Shown: in pieces, positions 33,963 to 40,761 of the stretch
Position numbering within the stretch: the stretch's first letter is position 1
How the letters are laid out: each line of letters starts with the position of its first letter
Assembly: GCF_003391055.1 (NCBI RefSeq)
Contig: NZ_QUAJ01000017.1
Location: 1 to 64,000, forward strand
Reading direction: 5' to 3'
DNA from: Psychrilyobacter piezotolerans
Lineage (GTDB): Bacteria > Fusobacteriota > Fusobacteriia > Fusobacteriales > Fusobacteriaceae
DNA length: 64,000 nt
Made by a program: the position numbers and the translations under genes
The notes under the pieces: model-generated
The model's database searches: none
What the model was told of the DNA's origin: nothing
What the model saw: only the letters and a program-made list of their open reading frames with translations

Positions 33963-34541
33963 TTATATTTCAAACCCGCAAATTTTTAAAAAATTTTTTA
34001 TAATTAAAATTCCATCTTCTCCCGATGCTTCAGGATGTGATTGGAAACCATAAATTGGTTTTTCTCTATGTTTTATTATTTCATTTTGACAGATTTTTGA
34101 TTCACCTATTCTAATAAAATTTTCCGGTAATTCAGCAACATAATAATTATGTCTTCTGGTAAAATATACCTCTGTTTTATTCAAACCTTTAAATATTGGA
34201 TCATTTGGATCTGTAATAGTAATTTTTTCCTTTTTTCTCTGAGGTTCAGATAATTTTTTTATCCTTCCCATATTGGCTACTGTTAGTATCTCATGACCGA
34301 GACAAAGTCCAAGGACAGGGACATCAAAATTCATCAAGGCTATAAAATTCGATGTGAGATTTAAAGGTTCATATGGATTCCCCCTCCCCCCCGATAATAT
34401 TATCCCTTTTACCTTCGCTTTTGCAGATAAATTAAGAGGCTGATTATGATCAAAAAAAATATAATCAAAATCTTGTTCCGATAAAAAATATCTCTTAAAT
34501 TTTTTTATAAAACTACTCTGATTATCGATAATTAAAAGCAT
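33963..34541 (-). CDS. Class I glutamine amidotransferase-like protein
   Basis: A 192-residue triad-type GATase. The catalytic cysteine is Cys80 in GLCLGHE, with His169 and Glu171 in QSHPEAS. The oxyanion-hole motif is GGRGNP. It resembles the stand-alone amidotransferase subunits of anthranilate/GMP synthase type. As it stands alone it may hydrolyse gamma-glutamyl compounds or feed ammonia to the adjacent ATP-grasp enzyme. AGGTGTAATATG-type site upstream. First gene of a two-gene minus-strand operon. Partner function is inferred from adjacency only. Confidence 0.85.
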   Translation of the reverse strand: MLLIIDNQSSFIKKFKRYFLSEQDFDYIFFDHNQPLNLSAKAKVKGIILSGGRGNPYEPLNLTSNFIALMNFDVPVLGLCLGHEILTVANMGRIKKLSEPQRKKEKITITDPNDPIFKGLNKTEVYFTRRHNYYVAELPENFIRIGESKICQNEIIKHREKPIYGFQSHPEASGEDGILIIKNFLKICGFEI

Positions 34542-34698
34542 ATTACACCTCTTTTAAAATTTTTATAAAAACTAAAAATATTATGTTATTTTATTTTAAG
34601 ATAGTATAAGTATAAAATAAATTAATAGACATAAAAAAAATTACAGCAGCTATGTTTAAAATTTTATCCTCCATTATCCGCCATAATTTTATTTAATA

Positions 34699-34983
34699 CT
34701 AATAATAATCCCAGTTGTCTCGTACCCAGTTTTTAACCTCTTCTTGTTCTTTTTTACCTTCTGGTAAAGATTTATAAATCATTGTTTCTATTTTTCTTAT
34801 ACTGTATCTGTCTTCAAGTTTCCATATTTCTGTCAATTTTTTGATAATATATAGCATCTCATGTCCTTCATTCTTATCAAAATTAGTAGAGTCCAGTTTC
34901 CCTGTTATCTTAGGGTCTCCCTCGTCATAAATTTTCCATGAATAATTTTTATAAGCCATACTAGATTTACCGATCGAAATCAT
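34699..34983 (-). CDS. Hypothetical protein, 94 residues
   Basis: A short, charged, soluble protein starting MISIGKSSMAYKNYSW and ending KNWVRDNWDYY, with no signal, membrane segment or cysteines. AAAGGGG lies about nine bases before the ATG. Not recognised. It stands between the amidotransferase operon and an ankyrin-repeat gene on the same strand, with about 150-190 bases of AT-rich DNA on either side. Confidence 0.6.
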   Translation of the reverse strand: MISIGKSSMAYKNYSWKIYDEGDPKITGKLDSTNFDKNEGHEMLYIIKKLTEIWKLEDRYSIRKIETMIYKSLPEGKKEQEEVKNWVRDNWDYY

Positions 34984-35138
34984 TTTATTAACCCCTTTAC
35001 CTATTCATTTTTTTGAAATTCGCTCTATTAATTTATACTAAAAAATCAAAAATGTCAATATAAAAAATAAATACTAATGAGTTATAAAATTAGTTTAATA
35101 AATCTTTCTGGTTCTGTTGAAAATTAATTTTAAAAAAA

Positions 35139-35168
35139 GTTATTTTATTTTCGAAAAAAATAAAACTA
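35139..35168. terminator. AT-rich terminator-like hairpin
   Basis: AGTTATTTTATTT and AAAATAAAACT pair with one mismatch, immediately after the ankyrin gene on the minus strand. Confidence 0.4.
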
Positions 35169-35176
35169 TATTTAAA

Positions 35177-35590
35177 TTAATCTTCTAATTTTTTGTGACA
35201 CTTCATCTTTTCAACATATCCATAATCTTCACTATAATCCTGAATAATTTTTAATATCCCCATCATATTCTTCATCTTAGCAAGCTGTTCGAGAGTCCTT
35301 TGGGAATTATTTCTGATACTCAGGTCTGCTCCATAATCCATGAGAATCTGGAATATTTCACTATCATCTATCTCTACTGCAATGTGAGCAGGAGTTTCGC
35401 CTTTTTTATTTCTAGCATTTACATTTGCTCCAAGATCAGCTAAGACCTCAACCCCATAAATATTTCCTATCTTTACAAGTTTATGAAGAAGTGTATTTCC
35501 TTCTTCATCTCCAATATCTAAAGTTTCAAAGTCAAAAATTTTCAAAAAATAATCTAATTTTTCTTCATTTAAATATTTTAAAATATCCAT
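35177..35590 (-). CDS. Small ankyrin-repeat protein
   Basis: A 137-residue protein with two to three ankyrin repeats. The repeat cores are GNTLLHKLVKIGNIYGVEVLADLGANVNARN and KGETPAHIAVEIDDSEIFQILMDYGADLSIRN (given in parts; each about 33 residues), at about residues 30-100. They are flanked by helical ends. No signal peptide, so an intracellular protein-binding role is inferred. A GGGGGC-ATTA-ATG start context. A single gene ending in a short Cys/Lys tail (KMKCHKKLED). Partner unknown. Confidence 0.8.
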   Translation of the reverse strand: MDILKYLNEEKLDYFLKIFDFETLDIGDEEGNTLLHKLVKIGNIYGVEVLADLGANVNARNKKGETPAHIAVEIDDSEIFQILMDYGADLSIRNNSQRTLEQLAKMKNMMGILKIIQDYSEDYGYVEKMKCHKKLED

Positions 35591-35972
35591 TAATGCCCCC
35601 TAAAGTTCTTAACACCTAAAAGTAGTGTGTTTTTTAAATTTACCCGCTCATCTGTAAATAAAACCTCTATTTATTTCTTCCTCCATAGCACATAATTTCT
35701 ATGTTAAAATCATTTATATTGTATATAAATGATTATTAGCAAGATATTTTATGCTTTTACAATTAAAAAGTCAACTTAATTTTTGAGTAAAATCACATCA
35801 GGATTTTATAGATGATTTTGTATGAAAAAATTAAATATTTACAATTGATTAATCCATAAAAATATAGTACTATAATGACAATAAAAAGAAGAAGACCTCC
35901 TAAATCAACCTGATATTTCTATAATAAAGGAGAATAAAACTTTTTAATAAATTTAAAAAAGGAGAATAAATT
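35591..35972. other. Intergenic region with long palindrome
   Basis: No gene seen. A perfect palindrome with 12-base arms, AATCATTTATAT (35708-35719) and ATATAAATGATT (35723-35734), has a three-base centre. A TACTATAAT box at about 35869 probably promotes the acidic-protein gene. Confidence 0.5.
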
Positions 35973-36170
35973 ATGGATTTAGATGAATTAGAAGAGATTA
36001 TGACACCAGAGGATTTTAACAAGTATTTAGAACTTTTTGAACGTGAAGAAGAAATATATACTCCTGAATGGTTTGAGATAGAAGAAATGAAAGAAGAAAT
36101 CCTTGAAAAATATGATTTAGATCATCCTGATGATTCATATGAAGCAGAGTTTGATGAGTATTATTATTAA
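35973..36170 (+). CDS. Very acidic small protein, 65 residues
   Basis: Starts MDLDELEEIMTPEDFNKYL and ends EAEFDEYYY. Close to half the residues are Asp or Glu, and there is no membrane segment. AAAAAGGAG lies eight bases before the ATG. The same AAGGAGAATAAA segment also occurs about 33 bases further upstream, where no start codon follows. Not recognised. Its charge suggests a DNA mimic, chaperone-like or inhibitor protein, but that is only a guess. A good terminator follows. Confidence 0.65.
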   Translation: MDLDELEEIMTPEDFNKYLELFEREEEIYTPEWFEIEEMKEEILEKYDLDHPDDSYEAEFDEYYY

Positions 36171-36218
36171 TACAAGTTGGAGGGATCAACATTTAGAGAA
36201 GTCAATAAAATCGACCTT

Positions 36219-36252
36219 AAAAGGACACTAAAAAAATTAGTGTCCTTTATTT
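36219..36252 (+). terminator. Terminator of the acidic-protein gene
   Basis: AAAGGACACTAA and TTAGTGTCCTTT with a T-rich tail. Confidence 0.85.
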
Positions 36253-36313
36253 ATTATTTTTTTAATTTTTGTCTTTGTTTTATTATGGATTTTATCTGAG
36301 ATAATTGATGATT

Positions 36314-36553
36314 TTAATTGGTATGACATTTTTCTGAACAATAAAGACATCCATTGGATTGTGAAAATATTTGTTTAGCTTTTTCTACTGCATCTTCACA
36401 ACAATCAAAATGTCCAAGATATTCCCTATTTGCTGGACTAGGTAACTTTTCACAATCTTCCCTGTGTACCTCATGATCTCCATTGTCTTGTGGATTTTTA
36501 TTAACATAGTAATTAGAACTTTCGACTTCAACCTCTACTGAACTACTACTCAT
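36314..36553 (-). CDS. Cys/His-rich small protein of an uncharacterised widespread type
   Basis: A 79-residue protein. Its core reads YYVNKNPQDNGDHEVHREDC, a LP...REYLGHF segment, and a C-terminal GCLYCSEKCHT. I recognise this pattern (YVN..PQ..GDHEVH, then NGCxYCxxxCHT) from short uncharacterised proteins of many bacteria, but know of no assigned function. Six cysteines and several histidines suggest a metal site or disulfides. The first 14 residues are Ser/Val/Glu-rich and not conserved-looking. AGGAGG lies eight bases before the ATG. Confidence 0.75.
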   Translation of the reverse strand: MSSSSVEVEVESSNYYVNKNPQDNGDHEVHREDCEKLPSPANREYLGHFDCCEDAVEKAKQIFSQSNGCLYCSEKCHTN

Positions 36554-36747
36554 ATTCCCAACCTCCTGATTTTATAAAATAAACAATAAGTTAACTTTAA
36601 TATATAACAATTTTTCAATATTCCTTCTATTTCTTATTTTAAAGTTTTCAAAATTGTATTACTCCCATGATTATAAAATCAATACAAATAGACGGTGTTC
36701 TACTATAGAATGCCAAGTTTTATAAATATTTATTTTAAACTTATGAC

Positions 36748-36775
36748 ATTTATGATATCTGTGATACAATGTAGT
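36748..36775 (+). promoter_or_regulatory. Probable promoter of the 69-residue ORF
   Basis: An ATGACA-type -35 and a GATACAAT -10 preceded by TG (extended -10), spacing about 16. Placed 20-50 bases before the ribosome binding site. Confidence 0.45.
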
Positions 36776-36796
36776 ATACAAAGGAGAGGTGCCGTC

Positions 36797-37006
36797 ATGA
36801 ATATATCCAGAAAGAACAACAATGGTTACATCGTTAGAGTAATTGAAAAAATAACCGAAGAAGGAACCTTTATAACAGAAAAAAGAGTGGTTAATAAAGA
36901 AGAATTAGCATTAGAAGCTTATGGTAATCTTTTAGAAAAATATCCTGATTTAAAAATTGAATGTTTTAATTATAAAACAGGTGAAATGCTTAATAAAAAT
37001 TTTTAG
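36797..37006 (+). CDS. Hypothetical protein, 69 residues
   Basis: Starts MNISRKNNNGYIVRVIEKIT and ends YKTGEMLNKNF. It looks like a compact alpha/beta domain with no signal peptide. The ATG at 36797 is preceded by AGGAGAGG, whereas a longer reading to 36695 begins at a GTG without such a site and would add a hydrophobic stretch overlapping the promoter. A terminator follows. Not recognised. Confidence 0.65.
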   Translation: MNISRKNNNGYIVRVIEKITEEGTFITEKRVVNKEELALEAYGNLLEKYPDLKIECFNYKTGEMLNKNF

Positions 37007-37037
37007 TAAGACTATAACATTATCAAATAAAAAAATT

Positions 37038-37063
37038 AAAGATCCTAAATGGGATCTTTTTTA
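37038..37063 (+). terminator. Terminator
   Basis: AAAGATCC and GGATCTTTTTT with a TAAATG loop. Confidence 0.85.
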
Positions 37064-37179
37064 TTACCTTTCTAGACACAGGCTGGATCGTAAATTACTA
37101 TTTTATTTATTAATTCCTCTAATTTTAAATAAGGCTTTTTTTAAAGATACTATTAGTATTTTCTGATAGGCTAAAACAT

Positions 37180-37208
37180 TTGACAATTCATTCGAAACCG
37201 TATATAAT
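37180..37208 (+). promoter_or_regulatory. Promoter of the MarR-family gene with internal operator-like site
   Basis: TTGACA (37180-37185), 17-base spacer, TATAAT (37203-37208): a perfect sigma70 promoter. The spacer contains CATTCGAAACCGTATA, a close relative of the CATTCGGAATCGGATA sites downstream of the gene, which suggests autoregulation. Confidence 0.8.
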
Positions 37209-37238
37209 GTTATAAATAGATAAAACGGGGGTAATAAT

Positions 37239-37676
37239 ATGGTTTTAGCAAGTTCTATAATGGGAATAATATATCATATAGGTAACGACTTCGCCGACTA
37301 CTTAAAGGTTGAATTAAAAAAAAGAGATATACCAATTGAAGGAAAACATGTGGGTTTATTTATGATACTTTCCATCAATAATCAGCTGGAGTTTAAGGAT
37401 ATAGCTCATCTATGGAGAAAGTCTAAATCTACACTTTGTGATATTTTACGTAAATACTCTGAGGAGGGACTTGTTGAGAAATTAAACTGTACCCTAGACA
37501 AGAGACACCTGTATGTAAAGCTTACTGAAGAAGGGTTGAAATATGCAAGGGAGTTTGATGAAATAGCAGCTGAATTTTTAGAAAAAATCACAGTTGGACT
37601 TTCTGAAGAGCAGAAGGAAGAATTAAAAACGATACTTCTGGAGATGAAAGATAATATTAAAAAAACATTGAAATAG
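37239..37676 (+). CDS. MarR-family transcriptional regulator
   Basis: A 145-residue winged-helix protein. It has a dimerisation helix, an HTH (FKDIAHLWRKSKSTLCDILRKYSEEGLVEK, given as one region at about 48-77) and a wing (CTLDKRHLYVKLTEEG). A long C-terminal dimerisation helix follows. MarR proteins usually repress near their own gene and release DNA on binding a small ligand. Its own promoter and the promoter of the downstream secreted-peptide array share one sequence motif, so it likely controls both. AACGGGGGT site before the ATG. Ligand unknown. Confidence 0.88.
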   Translation: MVLASSIMGIIYHIGNDFADYLKVELKKRDIPIEGKHVGLFMILSINNQLEFKDIAHLWRKSKSTLCDILRKYSEEGLVEKLNCTLDKRHLYVKLTEEGLKYAREFDEIAAEFLEKITVGLSEEQKEELKTILLEMKDNIKKTLK

Positions 37677-37703
37677 AGCTCAAAAAAATATTTTAAAAAA
37701 ACA

Positions 37704-37732
37704 TTGACATAACATTCGGAATCGGATACACT
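37704..37732 (+). promoter_or_regulatory. Promoter of the secreted-peptide array with operator in spacer
   Basis: TTGACA (37704-37709), 17-base spacer, TACACT (37727-37732). The spacer is almost filled by AACATTCGGAATCGGATA (37711-37728), whose core ATTCGGAAT is symmetrical. Confidence 0.7.
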
Positions 37733-37792
37733 TAATTTGTTCGATAAAGAATAAATTTTCTGGGGATATTAATCCCCATTTAATTTAAGAAC

Positions 37793-37810
37793 AACATTCG
37801 GAATCGGATA
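37793..37810 (+). promoter_or_regulatory. Second copy of the MarR operator-like site
   Basis: AACATTCGGAATCGGATA, identical over 18 bases to the copy at 37711-37728, about 80 bases downstream and in the leader of the first peptide gene. A GGGGAT/ATCCCC hairpin lies between the copies at about 37763-37777. Confidence 0.65.
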
Positions 37811-37888
37811 TTTTTTTTAGAGTAATCATACGGAAATGAATGAATTTTAAAATTTGAAAAAAAGTATATAGCTGCAGGAGACATAAAT

Positions 37889-38197
37889 ATGAAAAAATTA
37901 ATATTAGGTATGATGTTAGTAACGGTTTTTTTATCTTTTTCTAAGGATAGAGACAAAGGTGTAGACAGGCACGATTTTGATAATAACAAATCCCTTTCTA
38001 ACGATAGTGATAACGGCAGAGTAGATTATTTTGATGATCTGGTTTTCAATAACAAGAGATCCCTTTCTAACGATAGAAACAGAGGTGTAGACAGACAGGA
38101 TTTTGATGATTTCAAATTGAGGAGAAAACCTAGCTACAATAAGGAGGAGTTAAAGAGAAAAAGAGAAGTAATGTTAAATAATATGTTTGACAACTAA
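37889..38197 (+). CDS. Secreted small protein, long member of the tandem array
   Basis: A 102-residue protein with the same signal peptide start as its three followers, MKKLILGMMLV...LSFSK. The mature part contains internal repeats (NNKSLSNDSDNGRVDYFDD and NNKRSLSNDRNRGVDRQDF), is very rich in Asp, Asn, Arg and Lys, and ends VMLNNMFDN. That end matches the V(K/M)(V/L)SNIF(D/G/S)N ending of the other array members. AGGAGACAT before the ATG. Not recognised; a secreted or periplasmic peptide is inferred. Confidence 0.75.
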   Translation: MKKLILGMMLVTVFLSFSKDRDKGVDRHDFDNNKSLSNDSDNGRVDYFDDLVFNNKRSLSNDRNRGVDRQDFDDFKLRRKPSYNKEELKRKREVMLNNMFDN

Positions 38198-38310
38198 AGT
38201 CATTAGATATAATTAATAATATGAAAGAAATTTTTTTAAAATTATTGTCCGAAAATGAATAAATTTAACGTAAAGGTAAAAATAAATAAATAGCTGTAGG
38301 AGGCGTAAAA

Positions 38311-38502
38311 ATGAAAAAATTAATATTAGGTATGATGCTGGTAATGGGTGCTTTATCTTTTTCAAGTGAAAAAGGAACAGAGGTAAAACTAAGTAACATT
38401 TTTGATAATGTTAAAAAGGAACAAATTCAGGAACAGGAAAGTTCTCAGGATAAATTGAATCCAGGAAATTCAGTAAAGGTAAGTAATATTTTTGGCAATT
38501 AA
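38311..38502 (+). CDS. Secreted small peptide, tandem copy 1
   Basis: A 63-residue precursor. Signal peptide MKKLILGMMLVMGALSFSS, then a charged mature part of about 43 residues that opens EKGTEVKLSNIFDN and closes VKVSNIFGN, so the SNIF motif occurs at both ends. In between lies KKEQIQEQESSQDKLN. AGGAGGCG is six to seven bases before the ATG. The unit (about 305 bases, gene plus upstream spacer) is repeated nearly unchanged three times, so the copies are recent duplicates. No homology recognised. Confidence 0.8.
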   Translation: MKKLILGMMLVMGALSFSSEKGTEVKLSNIFDNVKKEQIQEQESSQDKLNPGNSVKVSNIFGN

Positions 38503-38615
38503 AGCTATTGGATATAATTAATAATATGAAAGAAATTTTTTTAAAATTATTGTCCGGAAATGAATAAATTTAACGTAAAGGTAAAAATAAATAAATAGCT
38601 CTAGGAGGCGTAAAA

Positions 38616-38807
38616 ATGAAAAAATTAATATTAGGTATGATGCTGGTAATGGGTGCTTTATCTTTTTCAAGTGAAAAAGGAACAGAGGTAAAACTAAGTA
38701 ACATTTTTGATAATGTTAAAAAGGAACAAATTCAGGAACAGGAAAGTTCTCAGGATAAATTGAATACGGAGAATTCAGTAAAGGTAAGTAATATTTTTGG
38801 CAATTAA
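38616..38807 (+). CDS. Secreted small peptide, tandem copy 2
   Basis: A 63-residue precursor that differs from copy 1 only near the C-terminus (LNTENS instead of LNPGNS). Signal peptide, two SNIF motifs, ribosome binding site and upstream spacer are the same. The unit starts 305 bases after copy 1. The spacer again contains the 13-codon frame starting MKEIFLKLLS. Confidence 0.8.
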   Translation: MKKLILGMMLVMGALSFSSEKGTEVKLSNIFDNVKKEQIQEQESSQDKLNTENSVKVSNIFGN

Positions 38808-38922
38808 AGCTATTGGATATAATTAATAATATGAAAGAAAATTTTTTAAAATTATTGTCCGAAAGTGAATAATTTTAACTATAAAGTTTAAAAATAAATA
38901 AATAGCTGTAGGAGGCGTAGAC

Positions 38923-39114
38923 ATGAAAAAATTAATATTAGGTATGATGCTGGTAATGGGTGCTTTATCTTTTTCTAGTGAGAAAGGATCATCGGTAAAA
39001 CTAAGTAACATTTTTGATAATGTTAAAAAGGAACAAATTCAGGAACAGGAAAGTTCTCAGGTTAAATTGAATCCAGGAAATTCAGTAATGTTAAGTAATA
39101 TTTTTAGCAATTAA
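38923..39114 (+). CDS. Secreted small peptide, tandem copy 3
   Basis: A 63-residue precursor, the most diverged of the short copies: EKGSSVKLSNIFDN at the mature start, SSQVKLN in the middle and SVMLSNIFSN at the end. The unit starts 307 bases after copy 2. It is the last of the array and is followed by a strong terminator, so all four genes are probably one transcript from the MarR-controlled promoter. Changes cluster in the linker while the SNIF ends are kept. Confidence 0.8.
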   Translation: MKKLILGMMLVMGALSFSSEKGSSVKLSNIFDNVKKEQIQEQESSQVKLNPGNSVMLSNIFSN

Positions 39115-39142
39115 AGCCATTAAACATAGATAATTAAAACAG

Positions 39143-39172
39143 AAAAAACCAGAAAGGATCTGGTTTTTTTTA
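39143..39172 (+). terminator. Terminator of the secreted-peptide array
   Basis: AAAAAACCAGA and TCTGGTTTTTTTT with a short loop. Confidence 0.9.
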
Positions 39173-39255
39173 TTATATAAGAAATGATACCCGCAAGGGT
39201 GTCACCAAAATACCCCTAGATTACGCCTATCTGGATGCAAAGTCACGTTGTTTTT

Positions 39256-39955
39256 TTACCAGTTTATTTCTAAACCTACTCCAACTTCTTTTACAGGTAA
39301 AGTTTTATTTATTTCTGCTTTAACAGAAAATGAAGTACAGTGGCAAGGATATAATTCCTTTAGATTATTTTTTTTAAAATAATCGATAGTTTCGTTGATC
39401 TGTTCAGACACTTCAAATAAATGAAATCCTCCTATAACTCCCAATACCCTGTCATCATTACATACTTTTTTTGCATACTCTATTATATTGCATATCCCAC
39501 TGTGAGAACATCCTGTAATAATATAAATACCATTTTCATTTTTATATGCAAGGGCTGTATCATCCATTACATAATCGTCAACGGAATTTCCATTAACAAT
39601 TTGTGTGCCAATAGCTTCTCGATTTTCAAAATTATTCATTTGAGGTATCTCTCCTAGAAATGTTATATTTTTACTAACTTTAATAGGTTTTTTTGAAAGA
39701 ATTAAATTACATTTTTCTTTTAATTCTTCCTTTAAAATGGGAGAACAAATTTTTAAATTATCAAATTTTTTTTCATTAAATGCATCTGGATGAGCGATAA
39801 TAGAAATATTTTGTTTATCATTTTTTTTAAAATAGTATTTCAATCCTCTTGTGTGGTCATCATGACCATGTGAAATAACAATGGTACTTATATTTTTTAA
39901 ATCTGCACCCAATGCAATAGAATTTTTTAAAAATAAATCAGAATATCACATTTGT
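39256..39955 (-). pseudogene. MBL-fold hydrolase, 5'-truncated
   Basis: A metallo-beta-lactamase-fold protein of the COG1237 type (dihydropterin-aminobenzene-phosphate-synthase-like). The motif SHGHDDHTRGL, the later GCSHSGI and the C-terminal PCHCTS are present. Family members begin some 45-50 residues earlier, with a LFDTGxSDLFLKNAxxLGxDL segment. Here SDLFLKNSIALGADL is readable, but only back to a TGA at 39956-39958, and nothing coding-like lies beyond it. The only starts (a TTG at 39912) lack a ribosome binding site. The gene has therefore lost its 5' end and promoter, probably by deletion. The remaining 218 codons are intact, so decay is recent. Confidence 0.7.
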
Positions 39956-40051
39956 TCTTTTGAATGTATTTATGTGATTTTTTTATAAGAGAAAAAATGC
40001 AATTATGTTATAATAACTTAAGTTATTAAAATAAATAAAAGGAGATGAATT

Positions 40052-40279
40052 ATGATAGCAGTAAATTTTGGAGGAAACCTAAAATAAAAAAGGACCTCCG
40101 TTAAAAAATTATATATAATTAGGAGTTTGCGGAAAAAGAAAAAATAAAAACTATGATGGGCTGTCTAGATAAAAAGAAAAAAATTATACATAGATAAATA
40201 TCAAAGAAACAAGGTTGGAGAAAGAAAAGAGGAAAAAGAACTGATGAAAGACAGTGAATATATAGAAAAGGTTTTATAA
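40052..40279 (+). pseudogene. Decayed small gene(s)
   Basis: Begins with an excellent site AAAAGGAGATGAATT and ATG, but reads only MIAVNFGGNLK before a stop. Further on, two frames read coding-like and join across an A-run at about 40178-40190: ...KTMMGCLDKKKK, then LYIDKYQRNKVGERKEEKEL, then MKDSEYIEKVL stop. This looks like a frameshifted remnant of a short lysine-rich protein. Identity unknown. A terminator follows at 40305-40341. Confidence 0.4.
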
Positions 40280-40304
40280 AATAATTTAAAACTAAATATT
40301 TTTT

Positions 40305-40341
40305 AAGGTTTAGAGTGATACCTCACTTTAGACCTTTTTTA
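40305..40341 (+). terminator. Terminator
   Basis: AAGGTTTAGAGTGA pairs (two G-U pairs) with TCACTTTAGACCTT, followed by Ts. Confidence 0.8.
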
Positions 40342-40484
40342 TGATCTAGGAAATTTTAAAATATTAAAAAATTTTAAAAATAAATAAATTATGTTAGAGT
40401 AGACATTGAATCAAATAATATTTCTATGGAAGAAAGACTCATTGAAGAATAAAAATCCATTTAACTAATTTATATTTTTTCTGA

Positions 40485-40544
40485 GGGGGTCGACAGAGGT
40501 GGAATTTTTGAGGTATACTCTTATTGGAATAAAACAAGTACAAT
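40485..40544 (+). promoter_or_regulatory. Probable CRISPR leader
   Basis: AT-rich stretch directly before repeat 1, with GAATTTTTGAGGTATACTC. A related sequence ATTTTTGAAGTACACTC occurs at about 40921-40937, between the array and cas6. The leader is inferred from position and from the array direction. Confidence 0.45.
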
Positions 40545-40761
40545 ATTAATCTAACCACGGTGGAATGTAAATGTATTTTTTTCTTTTAAATGACAACCAA
40601 ACAATATTAATCTAATCAGTGTGGAATCTAAATATATTCAAATCAAGTTCGAAACCATGTTTAGTTATAAATTTAATCTAACCAGTGTGGAATGTAAATC
40701 AAAGACCAGTGGTCTGACAAGATCCAGAAAACTATTAATCTAACCATAGTGGAATGCAAAT
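40545..40761 (+). CRISPR. Short CRISPR array, four diverged 28-nt repeats, three spacers
   Basis: Repeats at 40545-40572, 40606-40633, 40672-40699 and 40734-40761. Consensus is ATTAATCTAACCA, two variable bases, then GTGGAATGTAAAT. Spacers are 33, 38 and 34 bases. The 3' end TGGAATGTAAAT matches the end of clostridial type I-B repeats, which gives the plus direction and an 8-base ATGTAAAT crRNA handle. No two repeats are identical, unlike an active array. It lies 340 bases before cas6. Confidence 0.9.

Larger units (their letters stand above)
38198..39117 (+). repeat. Three tandem ~305-bp units (spacer plus peptide gene)
   Basis: Units at about 38198-38502, 38503-38807 and 38808-39114 are alike in spacer and gene. 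Each spacer holds ATGAAAGAAATTTTTTTAAA-type sequence that reads as a 13-codon ORF in all three copies. Part of the spacer (CGGAAATGAATGAATTTTAA) is also found before the 102-residue gene, so that gene is an older, diverged unit. Confidence 0.9.

Noticed and set aside
39956-39958. In-frame TGA of the MBL gene as selenocysteine
   Set aside because: Sequence before the TGA is promoter-like and not coding, no upstream start, and the canonical residue there is not Cys; truncation explains it better.
40545-40761. Tandem repeat of another kind rather than CRISPR
   Set aside because: Unique spacers of 33-38 bases, a type I-B-like repeat end and adjacent cas genes make CRISPR the better reading.
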